Shown: piece after piece, positions 23,888 through 32,947 of the stretch | Layout of the letters: each line of letters opens with the position of its first letter | Position numbering within the stretch: the first letter of the stretch is position 1 | Origin: Luminiphilus sp. | Lineage (GTDB): Bacteria; Pseudomonadota; Gammaproteobacteria; Pseudomonadales; Halieaceae | DNA: 45,431 nucleotides | Reading direction: 5' to 3' | Assembly: GCA_024638905.1 (NCBI GenBank) | Contig: JAHEJH010000002.1 | Coordinates: 1 to 45,431, forward strand | The notes under the pieces: model-generated | The model's input: only the letters and a program-made list of their open reading frames with translations | What the model was told of the DNA's origin: nothing | The model's database searches: none | Position numbers and translations under genes: made by a program

Positions 23888-26800
23888 TCAGCTGGCAGGG
23901 TTCGATAACGCCGGCGAGTCATCTTTACCGCCAAGCCATCTCGCTCGCAAAGCGCGCGCGTCCTCCGCGATCAAGTACAGCGCCGGCACCAGTACCAGCG
24001 TGACCCCCGTCGCAAACAGCACGCCAAAAGACAGCGATGTCACCATGGGTATCAGAAACTGCGCCTGAACGCTCGTCTCGGACATGATGGGCAGCAAGCC
24101 GACGAAGGTAGTCAGTGAGGTCAGGATAATAGGCCGGAAGCGGTCCTCGCCCGCCTGCAGCAGTGCCGTCACCAATTCCATACCCTCCTCTCGAAGGCGA
24201 TTGATGCGATCAATGAGCACCAGATTGTCGTTGACTACGACACCGGCGCACGCGGTCACCCCCATGATGGAAAACATGCTGACCTGCCAGCCCAGAATCA
24301 TGTGACCAAAAATGGCGCCCATGAGTCCGAACGGTACGGCAGTCAAAATCAACAGCGGCTGCCAGTACGATCGGAAGGCGACCGCCATCAGGGCATAGAT
24401 CACCATCATGGCGAGTGCCATCAGCCGCACGGTGGCCTCGCGAAATTCGATTTCTTCCTGCAATTCCCCATCGAGGTTCACAAACAAGTCGGGGTATTGC
24501 TGTTGCCACTTAGGCAAATAATCGCGGAACACCGACTGCACAATCGCGCGCGGCGGCGGGCCATTCGCTTCAACGTCTGCCTCCACTTCCAACGTACGCA
24601 GGCGATCGAGTCGCTCCAATTTTTGATACCCGGCTTCAACCCGATAGGTGGCTACGGCCTCAAAAGGCACCTCACCGCCACCGGGCGTACGGATATACAT
24701 ATCATTCAAGTTAGCGATAGCGAGCCGCTCTATCTCTGGATAACGCACCATGACCTTGACGTCTTCTCGCCCTCTGGGAATACGCTGCGCTTCTGCACCG
24801 TAAAACGCCTGTCGCACTTGTCGCGCCACATCCACCAGGCCAACGCCCAATGTTTCCGCCGCGGGCTTTAACTCCAGTACCAACTCATCCCGGGGGCTAT
24901 CGAAGCTGTCAGAGACGTCAAAGACGCCGGGGTAGGAGAGCAGTGCCTCTCGCACATCCTCTGCCATCGCCTCTAAGTCCTCAACCTTGCGCGAGGCGAG
25001 CACGAGCCTGATGGGTTTGCCTGGATCACGGATGGTGTAATCCATGCGCACTTCTTTGGCTTCAGAAAGAGAACCTGAATCCGACCTGAGCTCAAGGGCA
25101 AAGGCCTCGGTGTCCACCCCCTCACTGACGGTGGCGATCACCACCTCTACTTCGTTGTCGTTGGCACGGCCCAAAATGCTGCCGATGGCCGGGGCGTCTT
25201 CATACTCGGGGCGATGGTTCCACTCTGTCTTCAGGGCTTCGGCAGCATCCACAACACGCTGCATCACCAGCTCTGACTGCGAAAAAGAGCCGCCCTCGGG
25301 CATGACAATTTTCGCCTCGACAAAGTCGGAATTGATACGCGGGAAAAAAGCGGACCTCAGCCAACCACCACCATAAAAGGCGAGGCTCAAGCTAAGCATG
25401 ACCAGAAAGAAACCCGCCACCAGCATATGATGCTGCAGTGCCCACTTGAGAAACGGCCGGTAACGGGTGCGTGCGAAGGAAACCAACCCTTCCGCGCATC
25501 GATTTCGCCAATCCTCGAGTCGTTTTAACAGTGGCGTTGTCGCGGGCTGCTCGGGGCCCAGTCGTGAGAGATGTGCCGGCAGAATCCACAAACACTCAAC
25601 CAGCGAAAACATCAGCACCAACAGGACCACAACCGGAATCCCCTTAGCCGCGTGAGCCCACTCTCCAGGCATAAACATCATGGGCGCGAAAAACACCATC
25701 GTACTGATCACCGCGAACAGCACGGGCTTAAACACTTCCCGGACGCCCCACAAGGCTGCCGACTCGCCCTCCACGCCTCTGGTCTGTACCGTGTGAATGG
25801 ACTCACCAACAATGATGGCGTCGTCGACCACAATGCCCAGCACCAGCAGGAAGGCAAACAGAGAAATCATGTTGAGTCCGACACCGGTATAGGGGAGTAA
25901 GAAAAATGCCCCTAGAAAGGCAACGGCAATACCCACGGAAACCCACACTGCCACAGCCGGTCTCAGGAACAGCACCAGCACCAAAAACACCAACAACAGA
26001 CCACCTAAGCCGTTCTTCAGCAGCGTCTCGACACGCCCCTTAAACGGCACCGCCGCGTCACGCCAAAAAGACAGGGTGGCCCCTTCAGGTAGGTTTGGGG
26101 TCTGCTTGGCCACCCATTCATTGATGACCCGAGAGGACTGCACCACATCGGGGTTAGTCGTGACATAGGCATACAAGCCGTGCCCGGGCATACCATCGAA
26201 ACGGCTGAGGGTGTCGACATCCTCAAAGCCGTCGTCAATGGTGGCAACCTCACCGAGATATATCTGCGTACCATCTCTGGCGGTCAACAATACGATGCGC
26301 TCGAAGTCCTCCCGATAGTAGGCCTGACCCCGGGTTTGCACGCGGATGTCACCATCGGTGCCTTTGATCGCACCGGCGGGCAAATTCAGTGAGGCAGACT
26401 GAATCGCGCGGACCACATCGTCGAAGGACAGGTTGTGGCGTCGGAGATCCAGCTCCGACACATTAACCGACACTTCGTATCGGCGCGGCGACACCAGATC
26501 GACAACCGAAATCCAGGGCTGGCGGGCCAGGTCGTCGCGCAGCGTCTCGCCGAGTTCTTTGAGCTCCCATTCATCCAGCTCACCGGCTAACTGCACGATG
26601 CCCAGCATGTGGCGGTAGATGAGCTCGGTCACCACGGGGCGCTCGGCGTCGGTCGGGAAAGTGGTGATCGCATCGACCCGGGTTTTAATCTCGTTGGTCA
26701 GTCGCTGAGTGGGATAGCCTGTCAACGCCTCGACAATCACCTGCCCCATACCATCAGAAGCGGTAGAGCGAATCTCCTTGATGCCGTCGAGGTCGTGAAT

Positions 26801-27022
26801 CGCCTCCTCGATCCGCACACAAATTTGCTCTTCCACCTCTCGCGGGCTGGCCCCGGGAAACGGCATAGCAATGCTGATGCGATCGACAACGGGTGTAGGG
26901 AAGAACTGCTTGTCGAGGCCCGGAATGTTATAGAGCCCACCGACCACCAACACCACCATCATGAGGTTTGCTGCGATCGGATTGGAAATGAACCAGCCTA
27001 GGAGGCCCGGTTTGTCAGCCAC
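23888..27022 (-). CDS. RND-family efflux transporter permease
   Basis: A 1044-residue inner-membrane RND pump. Seen: the first membrane segment near 14-32, a large periplasmic loop with FPGASPREVEEQICVRIEEAI, proton-relay pair D400-D401 in GIVVDDAIIVGE, a second large loop after about residue 540, and a final membrane block with GVTACAGVVVNDNLVLIDRIN. It exports small molecules with an adaptor and an outer membrane channel; no TolC gene is in view. Start GTG 27022 overlaps the adaptor stop by eight bases (GTGGCTGA). Sequence style is of the broad AcrB/MdtB group; the substrate is unknown. Confidence 0.95.
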   Translation of the reverse strand: MADKPGLLGWFISNPIAANLMMVVLVVGGLYNIPGLDKQFFPTPVVDRISIAMPFPGASPREVEEQICVRIEEAIHDLDGIKEIRSTASDGMGQVIVEALTGYPTQRLTNEIKTRVDAITTFPTDAERPVVTELIYRHMLGIVQLAGELDEWELKELGETLRDDLARQPWISVVDLVSPRRYEVSVNVSELDLRRHNLSFDDVVRAIQSASLNLPAGAIKGTDGDIRVQTRGQAYYREDFERIVLLTARDGTQIYLGEVATIDDGFEDVDTLSRFDGMPGHGLYAYVTTNPDVVQSSRVINEWVAKQTPNLPEGATLSFWRDAAVPFKGRVETLLKNGLGGLLLVFLVLVLFLRPAVAVWVSVGIAVAFLGAFFLLPYTGVGLNMISLFAFLLVLGIVVDDAIIVGESIHTVQTRGVEGESAALWGVREVFKPVLFAVISTMVFFAPMMFMPGEWAHAAKGIPVVVLLVLMFSLVECLWILPAHLSRLGPEQPATTPLLKRLEDWRNRCAEGLVSFARTRYRPFLKWALQHHMLVAGFFLVMLSLSLAFYGGGWLRSAFFPRINSDFVEAKIVMPEGGSFSQSELVMQRVVDAAEALKTEWNHRPEYEDAPAIGSILGRANDNEVEVVIATVSEGVDTEAFALELRSDSGSLSEAKEVRMDYTIRDPGKPIRLVLASRKVEDLEAMAEDVREALLSYPGVFDVSDSFDSPRDELVLELKPAAETLGVGLVDVARQVRQAFYGAEAQRIPRGREDVKVMVRYPEIERLAIANLNDMYIRTPGGGEVPFEAVATYRVEAGYQKLERLDRLRTLEVEADVEANGPPPRAIVQSVFRDYLPKWQQQYPDLFVNLDGELQEEIEFREATVRLMALAMMVIYALMAVAFRSYWQPLLILTAVPFGLMGAIFGHMILGWQVSMFSIMGVTACAGVVVNDNLVLIDRINRLREEGMELVTALLQAGEDRFRPIILTSLTTFVGLLPIMSETSVQAQFLIPMVTSLSFGVLFATGVTLVLVPALYLIAEDARALRARWLGGKDDSPALSNPAS

Positions 27023-28208
27023 TGGTCGGCCTCACCGCTGCCACCTCGATCGCAGCACCGGCTGCCAAAAGGCTGCTCTGCTCCGCAACAACTTGCTCGC
27101 CTGCGCTGATACCTCGCACCCAGACCAGGTCTTGTTCGCGTCGAAGCAACTCTACGGGTAGCCGTTCCAGTCGGCTGTTTTCGTTCACCAGGAGCACGGT
27201 ATTGTCCCCGCGCAAAGCAGTAGCGGGTAATTCAACCGATTGCTGAATCGGTTTGCCGCTAATGCTCGCCTCCACAAACAGTCCTGGTGTCAGCGGAGGT
27301 CTTTGTGAACCGGAGTCTCCAAACGGGTCATTCACTTCCGCAATCGCAAAAGTGACGCGGCTGTCGCGATCGATGCTGGCTTCTACGCGGGCAATCTTAC
27401 CCTCCCACTGCCAGCGCTCACCGCCGAATCGCGCGCTCAAGACCACCTCGGGGTAGGCCTCTACCGCGGTTTCAAACAGCGGCAGTTCTAGTAGTGCGAG
27501 CTGAGAATCACTGATCGGCAGATGCACCTCGACCCGCTCTGTGGCGTAGATCTGTGCCAACACGGTACCGGGCGCGACAAACTGACCAAGGTCAACCGAC
27601 TTCTTCTCCAGTCGGCCGTCAAACGGGGCACGAACCGTTGTCCGCTCCAAAGCCAGCTCGGCCGCGGCCACATCTGCCTGCGCTGCCACGAGCGAAGCCT
27701 CGGCGGCGCGGAGTTGCGGCTTGCGCAAAAATAGATCGTTCGCCTCGCTGGTACCGAGCTCTCGCCACTCTCTCTGCGCCTGCAGGTTACGGCCTCGCTC
27801 CTCTGCGACGCGTTGTGCGGCGGCAGCTTCCTGAGCACGTGCTCTAGCAATGGCAAATTCATAATCCGCTTTTTCAAGCTGCAGCAGGATGTCCCCCGCC
27901 TTGAAGAAACGCCCGTCGAGGAATCGATCACTCACGCTCTCTACTTTTCCACTGACCTGCGCAACTAATCCGACACGCCTTACCGGCTCTACGGTACCTT
28001 GCGTGCGAACAGAGATGCTGTGATCAGCAGGCGCGGCCAGGATGACGTCCACCAACGGGCGGCGCGGTTCCGGAAACTGGGTCGGCTGGGTTTGCGGCTT
28101 GCCCACCAGGACCACAAAACAGACCGCCAAACCGGCAGTCGTAAACACCGCCGAGCCGAACAATCGGCGGCGGGAAAAACGGCTGCTTTTGACGCTATTG
28201 TCAGTCAT
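27015..28208 (-). CDS. RND efflux periplasmic adaptor subunit
   Basis: A 397-residue membrane-fusion protein. Seen: an N-terminal membrane anchor at about residues 16-36 preceded by an Arg-rich stretch (RFSRRRLFG), a lipoyl half GKVESVSDRFLDGRFFKAGDILLQLE, a long helical hairpin rich in Ala/Arg/Glu, and a beta-barrel half with APFDGRLEKKSVDLGQFV. It links the RND pump to an outer-membrane channel. The ATG at 28208 is chosen as the last Met before the anchor; the ribosome site is weak. It lies 121 bp downstream of the hydrolase gene and overlaps the pump gene by eight bases. Confidence 0.92.
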   Translation of the reverse strand: MTDNSVKSSRFSRRRLFGSAVFTTAGLAVCFVVLVGKPQTQPTQFPEPRRPLVDVILAAPADHSISVRTQGTVEPVRRVGLVAQVSGKVESVSDRFLDGRFFKAGDILLQLEKADYEFAIARARAQEAAAAQRVAEERGRNLQAQREWRELGTSEANDLFLRKPQLRAAEASLVAAQADVAAAELALERTTVRAPFDGRLEKKSVDLGQFVAPGTVLAQIYATERVEVHLPISDSQLALLELPLFETAVEAYPEVVLSARFGGERWQWEGKIARVEASIDRDSRVTFAIAEVNDPFGDSGSQRPPLTPGLFVEASISGKPIQQSVELPATALRGDNTVLLVNENSRLERLPVELLRREQDLVWVRGISAGEQVVAEQSSLLAAGAAIEVAAVRPTSG

Positions 28209-28329
28209 CGGTGAACCACGGCTTCCGGTGCAGGTGAGTCTTGGGGGGCGAGATTTTATCGATTTACGCGTCGCAAAGATATTTGGCCCAGTGTGCAAAG
28301 CTACCAAACGGCCTTTGCAAAGGCTTTGT

Positions 28330-29364
28330 TCAGTTTTTCTGCGTCCTTTCAACAATACGCATTACCGCTGCTGCAATCGTCTCGGGCACCTCCTCCTGCA
28401 GAAAATGTCCCGCCTCGGTCTCGGTGACAGGTGCGGCTGGAAACAGTCCCTGCATAACGGGCAGGCCCTTGGCCAGAATGGGGTCGTTCATTCCCCAGAC
28501 CAGCTCTGCCGGAATATCCAATCCCTCCACATAGCGCTCAACGTTCCGCAGCGCAGGCGCACTGGCATGGTCAGGCCCATCTGCCACCATTCGCATGAGC
28601 GCCAGCGTCGCTTTGCCATTGCCGCTGTCCTCGAGGGGACGGCGATAAAGATCCATGACCTCCGGCGGCATCGTAGCCGGATCACCCTGCACCTCTGCCA
28701 AGCGCGCGAAAAATAGGGGAGACAGCGCCTCGACCACCAGTTCCCCAACCAACGGCGTTTTTACCAGCGCATGGGCGCTACTCAGATCCATGGGGGCACG
28801 GGGGGCGCTAAACCCTGTATTCATGATCACAGCGCCTTCCAGCACCCCGGGTGACAGCGACAAGGCTCCCATGCCCACGGGCCCACCCCAATCCTGACCC
28901 ACGTAGACCGCCTCTGTCAGATTGAGTGTCGTCAACACACCGTTCATCCAGCGCATGTGGTTATCGAGGGTGTGTTCACTCGCCGGGATCTTGGTGGAGA
29001 AACCGAGCCCCACCATGGTCGGCATGATGGCTCTAACACGATCCAGGGGCAGGGATTGCGCGACCTTTCGATACAGCAAACCCGTTGTCGGATTTCCATG
29101 TTGGAGGTAGACCGGGTACCCCTGACCGATCTCAAGCACATGGATCTTGATCCCGGGCTCGACCTCGATGAAATAACTTTTGTAGTCATCACTGACTGCG
29201 GCGGCCGCATAATTGGGTAGAGGAAATGCTTCGAACACACCCACTTCCAGTTCAACCTTGCCCTCGCCCTGAGGGATGATGCGCTCGCCGTCGCGCAGTA
29301 ATACCAGGCCAGCCACCACGAATAAGACGACGAGGACGGCCGCTACTTTGAACACTGCTCTCAT
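28330..29364 (-). CDS. Membrane-anchored alpha/beta hydrolase, haloalkane dehalogenase-like
   Basis: A 344-residue alpha/beta hydrolase. Seen: an N-terminal hydrophobic segment (about 6-24) acting as signal anchor; HGNPT with N91; nucleophile loop GQDWGGPVG with D158 and W159; WGMNDPIL with D294 as likely acid; and AGHFLQEE with H320. Asp-His-Asp plus the Asn/Trp pair that could hold a halide match haloalkane dehalogenases; epoxide hydrolases usually lack the Asn. ATG 29364 has an acgagg site eight bases upstream; a GTG nine bases earlier does not. Known dehalogenases are mostly cytoplasmic, so an exported, anchored form is unusual. It lies upstream of the RND adaptor. Confidence 0.88.
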   Translation of the reverse strand: MRAVFKVAAVLVVLFVVAGLVLLRDGERIIPQGEGKVELEVGVFEAFPLPNYAAAAVSDDYKSYFIEVEPGIKIHVLEIGQGYPVYLQHGNPTTGLLYRKVAQSLPLDRVRAIMPTMVGLGFSTKIPASEHTLDNHMRWMNGVLTTLNLTEAVYVGQDWGGPVGMGALSLSPGVLEGAVIMNTGFSAPRAPMDLSSAHALVKTPLVGELVVEALSPLFFARLAEVQGDPATMPPEVMDLYRRPLEDSGNGKATLALMRMVADGPDHASAPALRNVERYVEGLDIPAELVWGMNDPILAKGLPVMQGLFPAAPVTETEAGHFLQEEVPETIAAAVMRIVERTQKN

Positions 29365-29393
29365 CGCTGACACCTCGTGAACACCCGTTAAAT

Positions 29394-29410
29394 TGGCAGT
29401 TACTATGCCA
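29394..29410. promoter_or_regulatory. Inverted repeat upstream of the phasin gene
   Basis: TGGCA (29394-29398), seven bases, TGCCA (29406-29410), followed by an AT-rich stretch that could hold a -10. A possible operator for the PhaD-like TetR protein encoded next door. Short repeat, so the call is weak. The rest of the 29365-29526 gap shows no gene. Confidence 0.3.
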
Positions 29411-29526
29411 TATTATTTTAACCTGTGAAAAATTGCCGCGGCCCCTCGGGTTTTTAGAGGGCAGATTCTAATTTTCGACGCCACACTGCCGCTCGAATTC
29501 AACACACCTCAACGAGGAGAAATATC

Positions 29527-30009
29527 ATGGCAGAAGCCAAAACCAAAGCAGCACCCAAGGCTGCAGCGAAGAAAGCTGCGGTAAAGAAAGCCCCCGCCAA
29601 GGCCAAAAAGGCCCCAGCGAAGAAAAAGCCGGCCGCCAAAACCAAGGCCAAGGCCAGCACCAAGGCCAAAACCCGAGCGCGACCCAAGGCCATCGATACC
29701 GGCCGCAACGCGCTGCTCGCAGGCCTGGGCGTATACGGCAAGGCCTACGATCAGGTACTGGAGCAGTTCGCCAGTCTGCAGGAGCAGGTTGACGAGGCAC
29801 AAACCCGCCTCAGCGAGCGTCGCAAGCAGGCCGAGGATCTCTACAAGTCATTGGTTAAGCGTGGCACGGCTGTCGAGAAAGAGGCGCTGAAAGCCCTGGC
29901 TGATCTGGAGCTCGACTCACTGGCTGATCGCTCCAAGCTGGAAGCACAGATGAAAAAAGCGAAATCCCGCTTTGACGATCTGAAGACCAAGTTTGGTAAA
30001 GCTGCCTAA
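29527..30009 (+). CDS. Phasin-like PHA granule protein with histone H1-like N-terminal tail
   Basis: A 160-residue protein in two parts. Residues 1-57 are a Lys/Ala/Pro-rich, H1/AlgP-like basic tail made of AKKAPAK-type repeats. Residues 58-160 are a helical, heptad-like phasin domain (ALLAGLGVYGKAYDQVLEQF, then charged coil and KAKSRFDDLKTKFGKAA). Phasins coat polyhydroxyalkanoate granules; a basic tail would bind DNA and help share granules between daughter cells, as PhaF does in pseudomonads. There the tail is C-terminal, so the order here is reversed. Strong aggag ribosome site. Followed by a terminator and a PhaD-like regulator. Confidence 0.88.
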   Translation: MAEAKTKAAPKAAAKKAAVKKAPAKAKKAPAKKKPAAKTKAKASTKAKTRARPKAIDTGRNALLAGLGVYGKAYDQVLEQFASLQEQVDEAQTRLSERRKQAEDLYKSLVKRGTAVEKEALKALADLELDSLADRSKLEAQMKKAKSRFDDLKTKFGKAA

Positions 30010-30036
30010 ACCCACCTTTTAAAGTCCGTTTTTTTC

Positions 30037-30060
30037 GGGGGAGCGTTGCTCCCCTTTTTT
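30037..30060 (+). terminator. Intrinsic terminator after the phasin gene
   Basis: GGGGAGC (30038-30044), loop GTT, GCTCCCC (30048-30054), then six T (30055-30060). Confidence 0.93.
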
Positions 30061-30208
30061 ATGGATGTCCCCTTTCAACGCGATGCAGCGGGAACACGTC
30101 AAACCAGGTGCAGATTCACGTGAGCATCGGAAATTCGTTTCAGTAGGCAGCCCGGCCCGCAGTGCGCGGCGCATCGCGCACCGTCTGGGCACGGTACACT
30201 GGGATCCC

Positions 30209-30871
30209 ATGAAAACCGCCGAACGCATTCTGGTCGTCGCTACCGAGCTCTTCAATGAGCGCGGGGAGCGGAATGTCACAGCCAGTGACATCGCACTCGA
30301 GCTGGACATCAGTCCGGGCAATCTTTATTACCACTACAAAGGTAAAGACAACATCCTCTCCTCGCTGTTTTCCCAGTGTTACCGGGAACTCGCGGGCATG
30401 CTGGCGACGCCCATTCTGGAAGACGCCTTTCTCGAGGACAGCAATCCATTGGAGCGGAGCTGGTTGTTTTTGACGGTGCTGATGGAAGTGATGTACCAGT
30501 ACCGCTTCCTGTATTTGAACCAGAGTGATCTCATGCAGCGCTACCCCGAGATTGACCGGGGCATGACGCGCCTGCTGTCACTGAAACGTCAGACCACCCA
30601 GCAACTTGCGGCGGCGCTGCTCGCATGCGTGGATATCAACGATCACCCGCAGCGGCTCGAGCATGTTGCAGACAGCATGGCGATGACGCTGATGTACTGG
30701 CTGAGCTTTGAGCATTTGACCGGGTCACCCCAAACGCCCCAGCAAACTATCCATCGCGCTGTGCTGCAGGTGCTTTCGCACTGTGCGCCATATCTGGGCG
30801 AGCAGCAGACTGACTTTTATCGTGAGTGCGAATTAATCGATGCAAGACTGCTCGATACCCACTCCCCATGA
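30209..30871 (+). CDS. TetR-family regulator, PhaD-like
   Basis: A 220-residue TetR regulator. Seen: N-terminal KTAERILVVATELFNERGERNVTASDIALELDISPGNLYYHYKGKDNI, the helix-turn-helix with the PGNLYYH recognition part of PhaD from pseudomonads, then an all-helical domain. PhaD activates the phasin genes there. ATG 30209 is chosen because the conserved domain begins at once; upstream in-frame codons are probably leader. It lies next to the phasin-like gene, which supports the PhaD reading. The long untranslated stretch after the terminator (30061-30208) probably holds its promoter. Confidence 0.85.
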   Translation: MKTAERILVVATELFNERGERNVTASDIALELDISPGNLYYHYKGKDNILSSLFSQCYRELAGMLATPILEDAFLEDSNPLERSWLFLTVLMEVMYQYRFLYLNQSDLMQRYPEIDRGMTRLLSLKRQTTQQLAAALLACVDINDHPQRLEHVADSMAMTLMYWLSFEHLTGSPQTPQQTIHRAVLQVLSHCAPYLGEQQTDFYRECELIDARLLDTHSP

Positions 30872-30949
30872 GTTACTATTCCAAGTCGTCATCGCCCGCG
30901 CCAACACATCCAGCGGGCTGGCCGTTCATTTTGATAAGGAGTTTTTGAT

Positions 30950-31429
30950 ATGACTATTGCCGTAGGAGATTGCATCCCGAGCTGCACGCTATCCGTCATG
31001 GGAGACGAGGGACCCGGTCCCGTCTCAACTTCAGACCTGTTCAACGGCAAGAAAGTCCTGCTGTTTGCCGTGCCGGGGGCCTTCACGCCAGGCTGCTCCA
31101 TGACCCACCTGCCCGGTTATGTGGTCAATGCAGACGCGATCAAGAGCAAGGGCGTCGACAGCATTGTCTGCATGTCAGTCAACGACGCCTTTGTTATGGG
31201 CGCCTGGGGCAAAGCGCAAAATGCCGACGAGATCATCATGCTTGCCGACGGTAATGGCGAACTGACTGCGGCATTGGGTTTAGAGCTGGACGGTTCAGGG
31301 TTTGGTCTGGGGACCCGCAGCCAGCGGTTTGCGATGATCGTAGAGGACGGCAAGGTGACCCACCTCAATATTGAGGAAGGCCCGGGCGTCGACGTGAGCT
31401 CCGCAGAGACCATGATGGGACTGCTCTAA
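30950..31429 (+). CDS. Peroxiredoxin (Prx5/type II, AhpC-TSA redoxin domain)
   Basis: A 159-residue peroxiredoxin. Seen: the peroxidatic motif PGAFTPGCS with C49, then NDAFVMGAWG and TRSQRFAMIVEDG with the conserved Arg. Prx5 enzymes reduce hydrogen peroxide and alkyl peroxides with thioredoxin or glutathione, in the cytoplasm. AAGGAG lies nine bases before ATG 30950. It follows the PhaD-like gene by 78 bp on the same strand, so it may share its transcript. No resolving cysteine at the classic C-terminal site; C8 and C12 are N-terminal. Confidence 0.95.
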   Translation: MTIAVGDCIPSCTLSVMGDEGPGPVSTSDLFNGKKVLLFAVPGAFTPGCSMTHLPGYVVNADAIKSKGVDSIVCMSVNDAFVMGAWGKAQNADEIIMLADGNGELTAALGLELDGSGFGLGTRSQRFAMIVEDGKVTHLNIEEGPGVDVSSAETMMGLL

Positions 31430-31442
31430 CGCCTTCTCGTGC

Positions 31443-31468
31443 GTGCGCCATGCGGCTGTGTGGCGCAC
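31443..31468. other. Hairpin between convergent genes, no T-run
   Basis: GTGCGCCA (31443-31450), ten-base loop, TGGCGCAC (31461-31468). Eight perfect pairs, just after the peroxiredoxin stop and before the end of the leftward transporter gene. No T-run on either side, so at most a weak or factor-assisted terminator, or an mRNA 3' end shield. Confidence 0.5.
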
Positions 31469-31511
31469 GATTCACCACCCTAACGCCTCGGGCAAGAAGA
31501 CCATGGACTCG

Positions 31512-32903
31512 CTAGGCCAGCATTCCCCATGCGACCGTGGCGATCACCACAGCCCCGATCAGGTTCAACACGAATCCCTCTCTGACCATGCGTTGGATCG
31601 GTAGCTCCCCGCTACCGAACACGACCGCATTGGGCGCTGTCGCCACCGGCAGCATAAAGGCGCAGCTGGCACTCATTGCAGCCGGCACCATCAGCCACAG
31701 CGGATCCAGCTCAACGGCAAGCGCTACGGCTGCCAATACGGGAAGCAACAGCGCAGTGGTCGCGGTATTGGAGGTCGCCTCGGTTAAAAACGTCACCGCC
31801 AGAGCCAATAGCAGCATCATCAGATAGACAGGTAGAGCCGCTACCGATGTCAGTGCATCACCCACTTGAGCACTGAGCCCAGACGCCACGAAAGCTCTGG
31901 CAAGACAAATACCGCCGCCGAACAACAGCAGAACGCCCCAGGGAATCTGGCTTGCCTGCTGCCACTCGATTAATGGTTCACCTTGCTTGTCCCGAGCAAT
32001 AAAGAGTGCCAACACGGCCAGCAAGGCGACCGAGGCATCATTGGCATTAGGCAAGCCGAACCATGTCTGCCACCCACCGAACGGCTCAGCCCGGGTGATC
32101 CAGGCGAGTGCGGTCAGCGCGAAGATCACGAGCACTCGCCGCTCAGCGCTGCGCCAGGGCCCGACTTCGGGCAGAGAAATGCCGATTTCCCGGGGCAAGG
32201 CGCGCGTGACCCACCACCATGCCAATGGCAACAGCAGCACAACCACCGGCACCCCCCACGACATCCACTCACTGAAGCTAATCGTCTGGCCGGTATTCTC
32301 GGCATAGACCTGCATAAAAATCAGGTTAGGCGGCGTACCGATTGGCGTTCCCAGGCCGCCGATACTGCAGGACCAGGCCAGACCCAGCAGTAGCGGCGCG
32401 GCCAATTGAGCCCGGTCAGAACAGGAAGCCAACACCGCGAGCGCGACCGGCATCAGCATGAGCGCCGAGGCGGTATTGGAGATCCACATGCTCAGGAGTG
32501 CGCCGGCCAACATGAACCCCAGTACCAGCCGATGCGGTCGCTGGCCACCAACCAGATTGACCACCGTGAGGGCCACGCGGTGATGGGCCCCCGTGCTCTC
32601 CATGCCCCGGGACAGCAGAAAGCCACCCATCAACAGAATGATCAGTGGCGAACCGACAGAGGCGCCAACCTGCTCCGCAGTCAATACGCCGGTGACCGGA
32701 AAGACCGCCATCGGCAAAAGCGAGGTCACGGGAATGGGTATGGGCTCGAAGATCCACCAGGCCATACACAGCCAGGCGACGACCGCGGTAATCGTGATCG
32801 ACGGAGGCTGCCCCCCTGACTGCATCAACCATGCGAGCATCGCCGCAGTAAGTAGCCCGGGCCATATGGTTTTTCTGGGGTCCAGATAGGTCATAATGTT
32901 CAT
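31512..32903 (-). CDS. SLC13/DASS-family anion:sodium symporter
   Basis: A 463-residue, strongly hydrophobic transporter. Seen: both SNT substrate and sodium motifs of the divalent-anion symporter family, SNTASALMLMP in the first half and EATSNTATTALLLP in the second, with about twelve membrane helices between them. The family brings in dicarboxylates, citrate or sulfate with sodium. The start is ATG 32903 (ggggag upstream) or ATG 32894; a longer frame would run into the divergent moaA gene. Substrate is open; a C4-dicarboxylate would fit the neighbouring central metabolism. Confidence 0.92.
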   Translation of the reverse strand: MNIMTYLDPRKTIWPGLLTAAMLAWLMQSGGQPPSITITAVVAWLCMAWWIFEPIPIPVTSLLPMAVFPVTGVLTAEQVGASVGSPLIILLMGGFLLSRGMESTGAHHRVALTVVNLVGGQRPHRLVLGFMLAGALLSMWISNTASALMLMPVALAVLASCSDRAQLAAPLLLGLAWSCSIGGLGTPIGTPPNLIFMQVYAENTGQTISFSEWMSWGVPVVVLLLPLAWWWVTRALPREIGISLPEVGPWRSAERRVLVIFALTALAWITRAEPFGGWQTWFGLPNANDASVALLAVLALFIARDKQGEPLIEWQQASQIPWGVLLLFGGGICLARAFVASGLSAQVGDALTSVAALPVYLMMLLLALAVTFLTEATSNTATTALLLPVLAAVALAVELDPLWLMVPAAMSASCAFMLPVATAPNAVVFGSGELPIQRMVREGFVLNLIGAVVIATVAWGMLA

Positions 32904-32947
32904 CTGCTGTATGCTCCCCAACCCGCGCCCTTGTGTAAACTCCCTTG

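Noticed and set aside
29530..29700. Low-complexity repeats
   Set aside because: This is the coding sequence of the Lys/Ala/Pro tail of the phasin-like protein, not a DNA repeat array.
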